A program made the position numbers and the translations under genes. The notes under the pieces are model-generated. The model was given only the letters and a program-made list of their open reading frames with translations. It did not search any database and had not been told where the DNA came from. A DNA stretch of 64,000 bases from Pyronema omphalodes (lineage: Eukaryota; Ascomycota; Pezizomycetes; Pezizales; Pyronemataceae), in contig JAJJXM010000023.1 in the NCBI GenBank assembly GCA_024516155.1, positions 124,001-188,000 on the forward strand, in the 5' to 3' direction. Position 1 is the first letter of the stretch. Each line of letters begins with the position of its first letter. Positions 1-9,217 of this stretch are shown here, piece by piece.

Positions 1-150
1 TCTTTGACTGCAGCTTATACGCTTGAAGGAATTGTGTATTTATTTGGTCTAGAGCATCCCAGCCCATATTTTGGCCGAAATTTCCTGTCTGAAATCATAA
101 ACAACGTGTACATTTCAGAAACCACATTTCTTTTATATTATCGGGATAAC

Positions 151-1128
151 TTAGAATTCACTAACCTTAGGTATTTGGGAATTGGGAAACTTTTCAGGTA
201 CAGATTGGGAAAATGGCAGAGCTGTGGGTTGTCCCATTGTTACAGGCTTCCCAGCTTCCACGGCGAAGGCGGGCAATGGTAGTGGCAGCGGTACAAATTG
301 TGCTGGTACAGGTTTCACGGCCTTCACGACGGCGGGCAGTGGCAGTGGCTCGAACTGTTCTGACACAGGTTTCTTTGCGTCCATGGAGACGGCGAGCTGT
401 GGCAGTGGCCCGGATTGTGCTGACACAAGTTTCTGAGCTTCCATAGCGACGGCGAGCTTTGGAAGTGGCTCTAATTGTGCTGGCACAGGCCTCTCGGCCT
501 CCATGGAGACAGTGGGTTGTGCCAGTGGCTCTGGTGCCATTTTCACAGGTTGACCGGCCTCCACAGCGATAACGAGTTGTGGCAGTGGCTCGAATTGTGC
601 TGGTGCAGATTTCTCGGCCTCAATGGAGACGGTGGGTTGTGCCAGTGGCTCTAATGCCATTTTCACGGGTTCCTCAGCCTCCATAGCCACGGCGAGCTGT
701 GACAGTGGCTCGAATTGTGCTGTCATAGTTTTTTCGGCATCCGTGGCAACAACAGACTGTGCCAATGGCTTGTATTCCGCTGCCACAGATGCTACAGGCT
801 GTGCTCCAACTTCTTCTTTTGTAATCTCAGGTAACCTCTCCAACGCAGCATTTTTGAGTTCGGTGATCTGGGTTGCCTCCTTTGAAGTCGAAGTCTCCAA
901 CACCGGTTCAGTCTTCGGCTGTACAGCCTTTGGCTGCTTCCTGGGTTCTCTCGGCCTCTTCTCAACCCACCCTATTAAGGTTCCGTTAACCTTCGGTGTC
1001 GGTGCAGCCTCCCGTATCGCAGGCTTCTTCCCACCTGCCGGGTTTGCACCCGCATTATTAGTAGGTGCCTTGTTGGTTGCCGGGATGGGGGCGGCAGAAC
1101 TGCGCGTTATTCTCTTGCGGGTCGACAT
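151..1128 (-). CDS. Proline-rich repeat protein, function unknown
   Basis: Uninterrupted 325-residue frame; the ATG at 1128 is its first. I recognise no family. Residues 1-60 are basic and rich in Ala, Thr and Lys (start MSTRKRITRSSAAP), as in DNA- or RNA-binding tails. From about residue 115 the chain is a degenerate tandem array with a roughly 20-residue period, core like AVAMEAEKPVPAQFEPLPQL, in nine to ten copies; the DNA repeats every 60 bp between about 265 and 745. Composition is Pro/Ala/Glu/Val with no Cys, no predicted membrane helix and no signal peptide, so an intrinsically disordered intracellular protein is likely. The constant 60-bp period keeps frame, which favours real coding. 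It diverges from the gene at 2645. Alternative: a non-coding minisatellite that happens to be open. Function not assignable. Confidence 0.55.
   Translation of the reverse strand: MSTRKRITRSSAAPIPATNKAPTNNAGANPAGGKKPAIREAAPTPKVNGTLIGWVEKRPREPRKQPKAVQPKTEPVLETSTSKEATQITELKNAALERLPEITKEEVGAQPVASVAAEYKPLAQSVVATDAEKTMTAQFEPLSQLAVAMEAEEPVKMALEPLAQPTVSIEAEKSAPAQFEPLPQLVIAVEAGQPVKMAPEPLAQPTVSMEAERPVPAQLEPLPKLAVAMEAQKLVSAQSGPLPQLAVSMDAKKPVSEQFEPLPLPAVVKAVKPVPAQFVPLPLPLPAFAVEAGKPVTMGQPTALPFSQSVPEKFPNSQIPKVSEF
265..745. repeat. 60-bp coding minisatellite
   Basis: About eight imperfect 60-bp units lie head to tail inside the repeat-protein gene. Each carries the recurring pieces ggcagtggctcgaattgtgc and cggcctccatagcgac on the plus strand. 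Because the unit is a multiple of three, copy-number change would add or remove 20 residues without shifting frame. Confidence 0.75.
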
Positions 1129-2644
1129 TTGTTGTGGACGGTAGTGTTTGTGTAAGATTAAAGCTCAAAACGTAAAGTCGATAACCAGCGATGATAGTGA
1201 ACCGGGTGGGTTGCGCAGCTGAGATTGTCATGCGTTGTGAAAAAGGTTATGCATATACACGCGTTTCTTTTTTTTTTTGCAAAATTAACCAGTTACGCGA
1301 GGTCAGCTGGTTTCGCGTGGAGTGCCAAGACAGGTTATCTACCCATAATGGCTTCTCAAGCTTCATATTTGCATGAATTTACCTACATAGGGTTAAATTC
1401 GACTACGTTGGTCTGTTGAGGAGGCACCGATAATTTATACCCAGTAGACAATGGCAGCATCTTCCTGTTACAGTCGCTTTTCCATCACGATTATGATTAT
1501 GAAGCAGAGCGTTTGTTACTGCGATTGGCCTCATCGTAATGATCCGGTCAATTTAAAGTTCGCTGTTCAGGTAATCCCAAACTTCGATTAATTATACCTG
1601 GTGTATCAGAAACACGTAACCGATTTTTCATTCCGCAGATCGAGATCGAACGATCATTGGTATGCAGTAAACTTTCCATAAAACCGGTTCTTGATGCGAT
1701 GGTCACATCCGTAAGCTACCCCTAGTCAACTTAACATAATCCTGATTGACCATGCTCGCGGGTAGTCCGCTGGCTACAAAGACAGTTAAAAGGCAGGGTT
1801 CTGTCTGAAATTGTTCAACTTCCCGGTTGATACCTCCAGATACAACAGGGAGATACCCAGGCGTATTCTTGGGGTGCAAAACTTTGGCAGATTGTGGCAC
1901 TGCAAGCCAGAGTGGGAATTGAGGAAGTCCTAGGACAAACTCAGATACACTTTAACATCGGTTGGCGGGAAGCTGGGCTAGTGATGCCCGTCGTTGAGTT
2001 TACGCCTCTTCACCTCCGCAAGCTTAAGACAAAACGTGATGAGGAGTTTCACATAACTAGGGAAACCACCGAACAAAACTCATTAGCAACTCGAGATCTT
2101 CATGTAAACATCCAAGGATTTCAGGCCGATACCGTAACCCCTGGAATGGTTGTTGTAAATAAGGATTCAACCTGGGTGAACTAATTGAGCTCTGGGCTGG
2201 GGTTTAACTGTGAACTCAAATTGGAAGGACATATCAGGCGCCTTATGGTTGTTAACTCTACTATAGGCCAAATCAATGAAACTGTAGTAAACGTTATCTC
2301 ACACTTCTGGTGTGAAATAATCCCCTCAATAATATCGGTATCATTAATACCTATACAATTATATGATTCAGTCCAAGACCTCATAGATTTCTGTGTATCA
2401 TGACTATCCAGACCATAACCGCGCTACATCCCACTTCTAGACGCGAGCTTACAAAACGGTCTCACTTGCGGCTAACGTCAACCGCACCGATCTTATCTAC
2501 CTGAACCACATCTGATAACGCCGCTTTAGACCCGAGATATGAATTGACCCCAAAGCCTTCTGTATTAAAACAACCTACCAGCACATTTCCACGGAGAGAA
2601 TTACCTTGAACCGCAATTTTCTAACCGCCCCATCCGAGGAAAAA
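1129..2644. other. Divergent intergenic region, no gene seen
   Basis: This 1.5-kb stretch separates two divergently transcribed genes (starts at 1128 minus and 2645 plus) and must hold both promoters. It has a short poly-T run near 1268. An open plus-strand frame at 1894-2184 lacks an ATG start and shows no recognisable domain, so I do not call it a gene. Confidence 0.5.
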
Positions 2645-3560
2645 ATGAGCACCACTATACCAAAAAGCCATGCCCTGCTTATGGGCGACGTGCCATACAA
2701 GTTCCCCGACTCACCACCCATCACTCCACCTCGGAATACTAGCGCACTTCCTCATCGGCGTTTCGACCCCCGAGACTCACCACCTGTCAATGTTACCCCA
2801 CCTCCGGATTTCGGAATTCATTCCGCATTCAGCCGCTTCACTTTTGGACAACCCACACCAGCACCTCTGGCTATCCCGAGATCTAGGGCGGGAAAAAAAC
2901 ATCATGAAGTTTCCTCTATTCCTACTTCTTCGAAAACACGGAAATTTGGAGGATTACATGAATCTGTAAATTTCAAGCCGCAATCACCTTTAACAAATAT
3001 TCAGAGGCCGGAGATACCTGAGATCATGGTGGATCCAGGGACACCGGTGCCGGGTGAAACGGTCACCCATACGCTGAAAGTTAATGTTGATGATGTTTTA
3101 ACACCGGCTGTTGTGGGGGTGTTTTATCAGCGTAAGAACGATCCTTCCATCACTTTTGAAAATGATTTCAAGTCATGGCTCGTGAACGGGACTAATCTGT
3201 TTTTGGATAGGGTTTCATGAAGACCTCACCATCTTCCCACCGAAGCAACCAAAGCGGATGTTTGAGCTGCTGGTAAATACGATACAATCTCTCTATGCTG
3301 CGAGAGCACGGGACACGGAAATTTGGGCTGCGGATGTGAAGCAGAAATTGGAGACATTGATAGTAGAGAGGAAAAAGTCAGAACAGAAGTATATGGATGA
3401 CATTATGAAGCTATTGGCACAAAATGAGGCGCTAAAAAAGCAGTTAGCTGAGAAAAACTGCGTCATTAAGGGTTTAAAGTTGGAGTTGGCGTTAGAAAAA
3501 GACCATAGAAGCTCAGAGATGAAGGCCTCAATGAGGGTTGCGCAGAGGAATTCAGTATGA
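2645..3560 (+). CDS. Proline-rich N-terminus plus coiled-coil protein, with a frame break or 43-nt intron
   Basis: No family recognised. The first frame starts at the ATG at 2645 (start MSTTIPKSHALLMGD) and runs to a TGA at 3218-3220. It is rich in Pro, Ser and Thr, with repeated TPP/SPP motifs typical of kinase-target sites. A second frame, open through 3216-3560, encodes an obvious coiled coil (for example KLLAQNEALKKQLAEKN) and must belong to the same protein. Two explanations fit. One is a single extra T in the run at 3213-3215, after which the frame reads straight through as HEDLTIFPPKQPKRMFELL. The other is a 43-nt intron 3212-3254 (weak donor GTTTCA, acceptor AAAG, phase 0), which also restores frame. 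The read-through version looks more protein-like. A small cell-cycle or cytoskeletal adaptor would fit the composition, but that is speculation. Confidence 0.5.
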
Positions 3561-3665
3561 ACATATGAATTTGATATATACAAAAGATTGGTATCGATTC
3601 TTAAAGTCGTTAATTGCATGACATGAAGGACAAAGGAAATCTTAAAGCATAGGTCCGATAACTCT

Positions 3666-5141
3666 TTATGCAGAAGCTGCCAATTCAGGCCTAACTTCAG
3701 GCTGCTTTGTCTCCGGTTCAATAATCGTCAAACGAACATTCGGCTCTATCGGATCATTGTTGTCTATCTCAATAACTGTCTCGTTTGGGGATACCATAGT
3801 TGCCTTCCAAGGCCTTGGAAGCGTTCCCGTGAGTGCTCGTTCGTCTCCAGCTAGACACACAATGAATTAGTATAGATACAACCATGCCATGGAGTGAATA
3901 ACTTACTGATCATAGAATAAAACATCTCCAGCAAGGCTGGGAACCAGAGCGACATTGAAAGAACTTGTCCAAAAGTCCACTCGTCGTTGTCCCATGTCTC
4001 TACTGCTGCTACTTGCGCCTTGCGCACTGGGCCGAGATCTTTTCCCACCTGTTCAATGAAATCATGGACCGCAGATCGAATATTACGCCGCATCCATCTA
4101 ATCCTCCATAAAAGGTAGAGTGGTAGAAACTGGTTCCAGATCCAAACAAAAAAATATAATCCCCAAATGACCCTGAGAATGAGGAGTTTACGAGGCGATG
4201 GCTTCGAGGGGCATTTTTTCCTGGAGTCTGATGGTGCGTTATTTTCATCCTCCTTGGCCTGAACTGTGGATTTCTCTTTTTTTATGAATTTCAAGCATAG
4301 TAGAGACCTAAAATTGTCTTTTTCCCATTCAAGAACGAAGGTGAAAATAAGTGCAACCATGCACATTGCCCATGATGTGTAAAGCAGTTTCGCTTCAACC
4401 TTCGCAGGTAATATTGCGACAAGGAACTCTGGCATGCATCCGTATTCCTCTCCGTGATTGTAGATCAAAGGTGCGAAATATTTGTAGATACCGGTTGCAA
4501 TGATGTCGAAGTAGAGTGCGTAACCCATTGATCCTGTGGTTATAAGCAATCGAAAGTGTCGTCGACGGATTCTCTTCCGGAAAAAAGGCGAGTTGATAAG
4601 AGTAAGGACGGGGCAAATTGTAATAATAGGTGTGTACATGAGCAGTATTAGGTCGTAAATAAATCCTCCAGTTCTACCCGCATAATCATCTGGATCAAAT
4701 TTTTTAGACCAGACTAATGTTGCAATTTGAACCGTGAGAGAGAGATACAATGCCGAATCGAGGAAATTTTTCAGAGCAGACATGATTGATTCGTTTACGC
4801 GGAAAACTATCCTGTCGAATAGACTCTTTGGGTCCGGCGCTGGATTATGTAGTGTGTCGCGTTTGTGGTCACCCCGAATCAACCCAAGGATAAGGACTGC
4901 CAAAGTTGAGATAGTGCATGTTATGCACAATATACTCAAAGACAAAATAACCTGTAGATGTTCAGCAGGAATCCAAGAATAATATGCTGGAAAAACTTAC
5001 ACCAATACCTCCTAGATCAGGGTTTCCACTTCCAAAAGCCGCCATGGCCTCCTGGCCTTCTATGCATTTCTGAAATCGAATCTTCGCATCTTCGATGTTT
5101 GCGCCGGTTGCCCAATCGTAAAGTCTGTCAGTCTGGCCCAT
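3666..5141 (-). CDS. Orphan fungal seven-helix membrane protein
   Basis: Three exons (5141-5001, 4951-3907, 3850-3666), introns 4952-5000 (49 nt) and 3851-3906 (56 nt), both with GTAAGT donors. The predicted protein is 456 residues. It starts MGQTDRLYDWATGANIED, then has NPDLGGIGV before the first helix (about 48-72). Five more hydrophobic segments follow, then a WTFGQVLSMSLWFPALLE segment near the C-terminus. This N-terminal NPDxxGIGV plus C-terminal WTFGQ pattern is, to my recollection, found in many uncharacterised filamentous-fungal membrane proteins; no biochemical role is known to me. A Lys-rich loop of about 45 residues lies between helices 5 and 6. The ATG at 5141 was chosen because exon 1 carries the conserved N-terminus and joins exon 2 in phase 0. 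The last 60 residues are acidic and cytosolic-looking. Confidence 0.75.
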
Positions 5142-6885
5142 AGGTAATCCTTTGATGATCCCTCGTAAGCGAACAAGACTCGTGGTACTTGAAAAGAGAT
5201 CTCATGATTCACAAGTGAAACTCATCCTTTTAATACCCATGGCTTCTCACAAAGCCCCAGAGCCTGGTATACCGAAATATTTTTTCACTGTCGATCTATA
5301 CTGTTTTGGCCTCCGGCTCTGTCGAGAGATTTGAAAGCCTTCGGAAAGCTAACGTCCTTAGAACTCAATATTGCATATTCAAGACAATTAGTGCTGTGCT
5401 CCTAGACTTAGAGCGCTTCATGCGCCTAACACCTAACGACGCTAATTATGATACGGCATGCATAGCTTGCTATTGGAGTTTTGGACGACAGCGGAGTATC
5501 GCTGCTCCCCAAGTATTCAGAGTACTATTGGATTCTCGAGTACTGCTAGCAGAGACTGATAAACTCTCATAGAATCGGATAGAAAACATTGTTGTGGAAT
5601 ATCACATTCCAGTATTGTAGGCTCATGTGACAACTGATGAACGGATAAAGTCGATCACGAAAATCCACTCACCACTGGATCCTAGAGGATACGCCGAATA
5701 ATAACGTGGATGTCCCGCCTCCCTGCGTCTAAATAAGTGTGCTGCAATGCCAATCTACCAGTGCAGTCCTGTGGGGTATTCCTTCGCAAACGATGTCAAA
5801 AGGATTGAAAAATCAACAATATGCCACCAAAGAGTTCCGTAATTCTCCGTGTGCTTCAACTTATCGCAGTACTGTTGAAATTGTAGCAATTAACCTTCGT
5901 CGACAGCCAAAAATTCAGAAGCACGTGTGAAAAGCTTGAGCTGCTCCACGTCTTTCAGTCTGCGACATGACGAATGAAATGTATATTCGCTAGACAAGCG
6001 GTCCAGAACTAGCTCTTCGCCTTATAACACGGTTAGTATGAGAGATTGGCAGGTGATACATAGACTCCCGGTGATCACGAATCTAGTCAACGCTATACAA
6101 TTTCAATCCCAGCCTTATGCCATGATATGGCATCGGTTGGTATCTGATATCCAGACTGATCGTAAATAGAACTTTAGATGCCATATAAGGTTTATCCATT
6201 GCTTGTGTTAAACAAATATATCGCTTAATTCCGTTTGGTTATGTGTTTCCCAGCGAGAGACTCGAGAGTTATACAATATAGGCACTTCTATACTTCTATA
6301 CGGGCACTGCAATGCATTTGTATATATGAGGGACGAAAGAATTCTTTCAATTTTCCTCTGTCGCAACGCAATACCCGACCATCCAACCACCCAGCAACCA
6401 CCCACCACAAATCCACAACTAGCCGTTGCCACAATGTCACAACCGCACCGCTGACTAAAACAGCGCATACGCTCCACGTAATGGCAAGTGCACATCTAAT
6501 GGAGTGGTTGAGTGCACCGCGTAAATACAGCAGTTACGTAGAATAAGCACAGAGGTAGTGGTTCTAGAAAAGAATTTTTTAAAAAGCTCATAAAACTGTA
6601 CATGAGTAGAGTGCAAAAACAATCACCCAAATCTGGCGAGATCTGGTTTTCACTGGGAATCTGAGTTGTCACGGCATTTGCCCCCATCCAAACACCGCCG
6701 TACCCGCTTCACCTGCTGCAACTATTGAAATTTGGTAGAAGCAGCGGTGTTTTTTTCTTTTATTTTTTTTTTGGAACACCCGCTAGTAGCTTAGCGACGG
6801 GGTCGTGTCACGTTTTAGTTCTTGGAGCAGTGGCTGTTCTATGTCACTTTATCCTTTTCTTTATTAACTGTGTGATGGCGAGTTA
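5142..6885. other. Intergenic, no gene seen
   Basis: AT-leaning sequence upstream of the minus-strand membrane-protein gene. It contains several 60-100-codon open frames on both strands, but none has a recognisable domain, consistent composition or plausible splice partners. The right edge is the terminal repeat of the first hAT element. Confidence 0.5.
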
Positions 6886-7599
6886 CAGACATCCCAACCG
6901 TATAGCCAGTTTACCGGGTACAATCGTGAACCAGGTAAACTGAACTGATAATTCGCAGTTAGTTGGTGCAGTTTTGGTGTCCTGGATACACAGTTGGTTC
7001 AGTTTTGAGGGGTCTATAGAACCAGGTAATTGCAATACACTGATTAAACGGACTCGCTAAATAAAAACCAGTTTAACCGCGCTGGGAATCAGTGCATGTA
7101 GGAATAAATAATGTATTCAGCCTCGTTTGAACCCACCGGTGGCCAAGCCCGCTAGTATCTCAACCCTCCTTAATCCACCAGTCCCTGGTAACCAGGTTTC
7201 CCAACCTTTACGAAATAGCGGTGAACAAGCTCAGTTTCCGCGATGACTGCCGAGTCTGAGCTGCTGTTTTCCAAATGCAAACGGATCATTATATCAGACC
7301 AGCATTCAATGCAGGCAGATACTTTGAAGGTCATTGAGGGGCTCAAGAGCTTCAATCGTAGTCGTCAGTTGTGATTTCTGAGGACCCAGTAGTATAGAAT
7401 GTTTTTATGTATGCACTAAATAGTATTTATTGCCCCTTCATAAACCAGCTCTTCTGGACAAACCAGTTCTTGCAGTTTAACTAGTTTATACTACTGATAG
7501 TAACCTGATTTCGGTCGCCGTACAGCTCCCATATTCCAACAGCCCGTACAGTCCGTCTTGGCCGTCATTTTAAATTGGTTTGTACGACTGGGCGGTCTG
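6886..7599 (+). mobile_element. Non-autonomous hAT element, copy 1 (714 bp)
   Basis: Left end CAGACATCCCAACCGTATAG; right end GTACGACTGGGCGGTCTG, an imperfect inverted match to the left end. Both ends, the long subterminal stretches and the internal part match copy 2 at 8104-9209, in the same orientation. The flanking 8-mers gcgagtta and atgattta agree at only five of eight positions, consistent with a decayed target duplication. Most of the transposase is deleted; only its C-terminal end remains. It is shorter and more diverged than copy 2, so it is probably the older insertion. Confidence 0.85.
7243..7374 (+). pseudogene. hAT transposase C-terminal fragment (copy 1)
   Basis: A 43-codon stretch homologous to the end of the copy-2 frame: TAESELLFSKCKRIIISD here against SAEPERLFFECKKIIISD there. 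It is the distal part of the hAT dimerisation domain. No catalytic residues are present and the upstream part is deleted, so this is a relic rather than a gene. Confidence 0.75.
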
Positions 7600-8095
7600 A
7601 TGATTTAGTAGTCACTGGTTAATGTGGATAACAAAATTCAAGGTATTTTTGGTTCAGTTTATAGTAAAGGCTTTGGTGTTTTCTTAGAAATTTTGGCAAT
7701 TTATATATATATATATTATTTTGAATTACTTGGTGCATCTTATTCTTGAAAATATGAGGATAGTAATGGTTCTATATGCGTGCTATGTTTTGGTAAGTTT
7801 GGTGGCATAATATCAAGATTTGCCCCAATCATAGTATCTCATGTAGAGAACTGTCGTAGTGTAGAGATGAAGTGCTACCAAAATATGGAAATCCAACTTT
7901 GGTAATGAGAATCACTGAAAATTCCAAGCAAAATGTACAAAGGCCCAATAGTGTCTCTATTCTTTATCATGTATAGGAGGCTTTAATGGGTTTTAAGCGA
8001 GATCTGATTGAACTCTGTGTGAAACGGGAATGCGAGAGAAAGGTGGAGGTGGAAGAGTGTATTCAATGAGAACGATGGTAATTTAGCTCTACGCA

Positions 8096-8103
8096 TCTAC
8101 AGA
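8096..8103. repeat. 8-bp target-site duplication, left
   Basis: The octamer tctacaga directly abuts the left end of the second hAT element and is repeated exactly at 9210-9217. Eight base pairs is the diagnostic duplication size of the hAT superfamily. Confidence 0.9.
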
Positions 8104-9209
8104 CAGACCTCCCAACCGTATAGCCAGTTTACCGGGTAAACTCGTAAACCAGGTAAACTGAACTGATAATTCACAGTTAGTTGGTGCAGTTTTCGTGTCC
8201 CGGATACGCAGTTGGTTCAGTTTTGAGGGTCCCATAGAACCAGGTAACTGCAGTGCACTGATTGAACTGATTGAACTGACTCGGTAAACAGTTTACTGGT
8301 TGTCAGATACAAACCAGTTTAACCACTTCGTTGACTACTGCGCAGAGGAATAAACAGCCAAACCCATTCATGGAGGATCATAGACAGCCAAACCGGTGCA
8401 AATATTGTACCGAAACCTCGTTTGAACGCACCTCTGCTGGCCTGTATCCTCCTGTATATCTCGCCTAGACTATTTTCTCTTGACCTACAGAACTCAACCA
8501 TACCTTACACTGCCATTTCTCTCCAACAACCTACAATGAGTTCTGTTACCAACGGCCTCTTCTCTATACCACCTGGCTTCAATACCCCGCTAGAACCCCA
8601 ACAAGGCTCTGAAGATACGGCAACAGGTATCCCCACGCAGCCAGACGAGTATGTTGATTACTGTGCGCTGAGACTGGAGGCAGCACTTGGGGATGGTCCT
8701 TGTGCCATTAAGTGGTGGTGTGAGCCCCGGCAGCGGGCCAGGTTCCCCAAACTTTGCAAAACGGCTGTTGAAGTACTGCTGTCTATTCCCGCAATGAGCG
8801 CTGAGCCCGAGCGGCTGTTTTTCGAATGCAAGAAAATCATTATATCGGACCTTCATTCGATGCAAGCAGACACTCTGGAGGGCATTGAGGGGCTCAAAGA
8901 GCTTCAATCGTAGGCGTCAGTTGTTATTTCTGGGGACCAAATTAGGGTCGAATTTTGTTATGTATGTACTGAATAATATTTATTGCCCCTTCATAAACCA
9001 GTTCCTCTGGACAAACCAGTTTTCGCAGTTTTAAACAGTTCACCTGGTTTGCCAAGCCTTGCATTCAGTTAACTGGTTTTCGCAGTTTAACCAGTTTATA
9101 TTACTGACAGTAAACTGAACTGGGTGGCCGTACAGTTCTCATATTCCAACAGTCCGTACAGTCCGTTTTGGCCGTCATTTTAAACTGGTTTGTACGACTG
9201 GGAGGTCTG
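8104..9209 (+). mobile_element. Non-autonomous hAT element, copy 2 (1,106 bp)
   Basis: The ends are CAGACCTCCCAACCGTA and, inverted, TACGACTGGGAGGTCTG, matching at 15 of 17 positions. They are flanked by the perfect octamer tctacaga. Subterminal regions on both sides are crowded with AACTGGTT / AAACCAGTT motifs, the sort of repeated transposase-binding motif expected in hAT ends. The interior holds a single frame with the transposase dimerisation end but no room for the DDE core, so the element depends on an autonomous relative. The perfect duplication and clean ends suggest a fairly recent insertion. Confidence 0.93.
8536..8913 (+). CDS. Internally deleted hAT transposase: dimerisation domain only
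   Basis: 125 codons from the ATG at 8536; the frame is open further upstream from 8422. Residues from about 60 onward read CAIKWWCEPRQRARFPKLC, then EVLLSIPAMSAEPERLFF. This is the hallmark of the hAT C-terminal dimerisation domain (WW...P.L...A...L.IP....ERLF). The first 55 residues are Ser/Pro/Gln-rich and probably derive from the transposase N-terminus. The BED zinc finger, RNase-H-like core and catalytic acidic residues are absent. It therefore cannot catalyse transposition but could still dimerise with a full transposase. The intact frame may reflect recent deletion rather than selection. Expression is unknown. Confidence 0.7.
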   Translation: MSSVTNGLFSIPPGFNTPLEPQQGSEDTATGIPTQPDEYVDYCALRLEAALGDGPCAIKWWCEPRQRARFPKLCKTAVEVLLSIPAMSAEPERLFFECKKIIISDLHSMQADTLEGIEGLKELQS

Positions 9210-9217
9210 TCTACAGA
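9210..9217. repeat. 8-bp target-site duplication, right
   Basis: Exact copy (tctacaga) of 8096-8103, immediately after the right terminal inverted repeat of the second hAT element. Confidence 0.9.

Noticed and set aside
1894..2184. Possible plus-strand exon of 96 codons
   Set aside because: No ATG, no recognised domain and no convincing splice partner.
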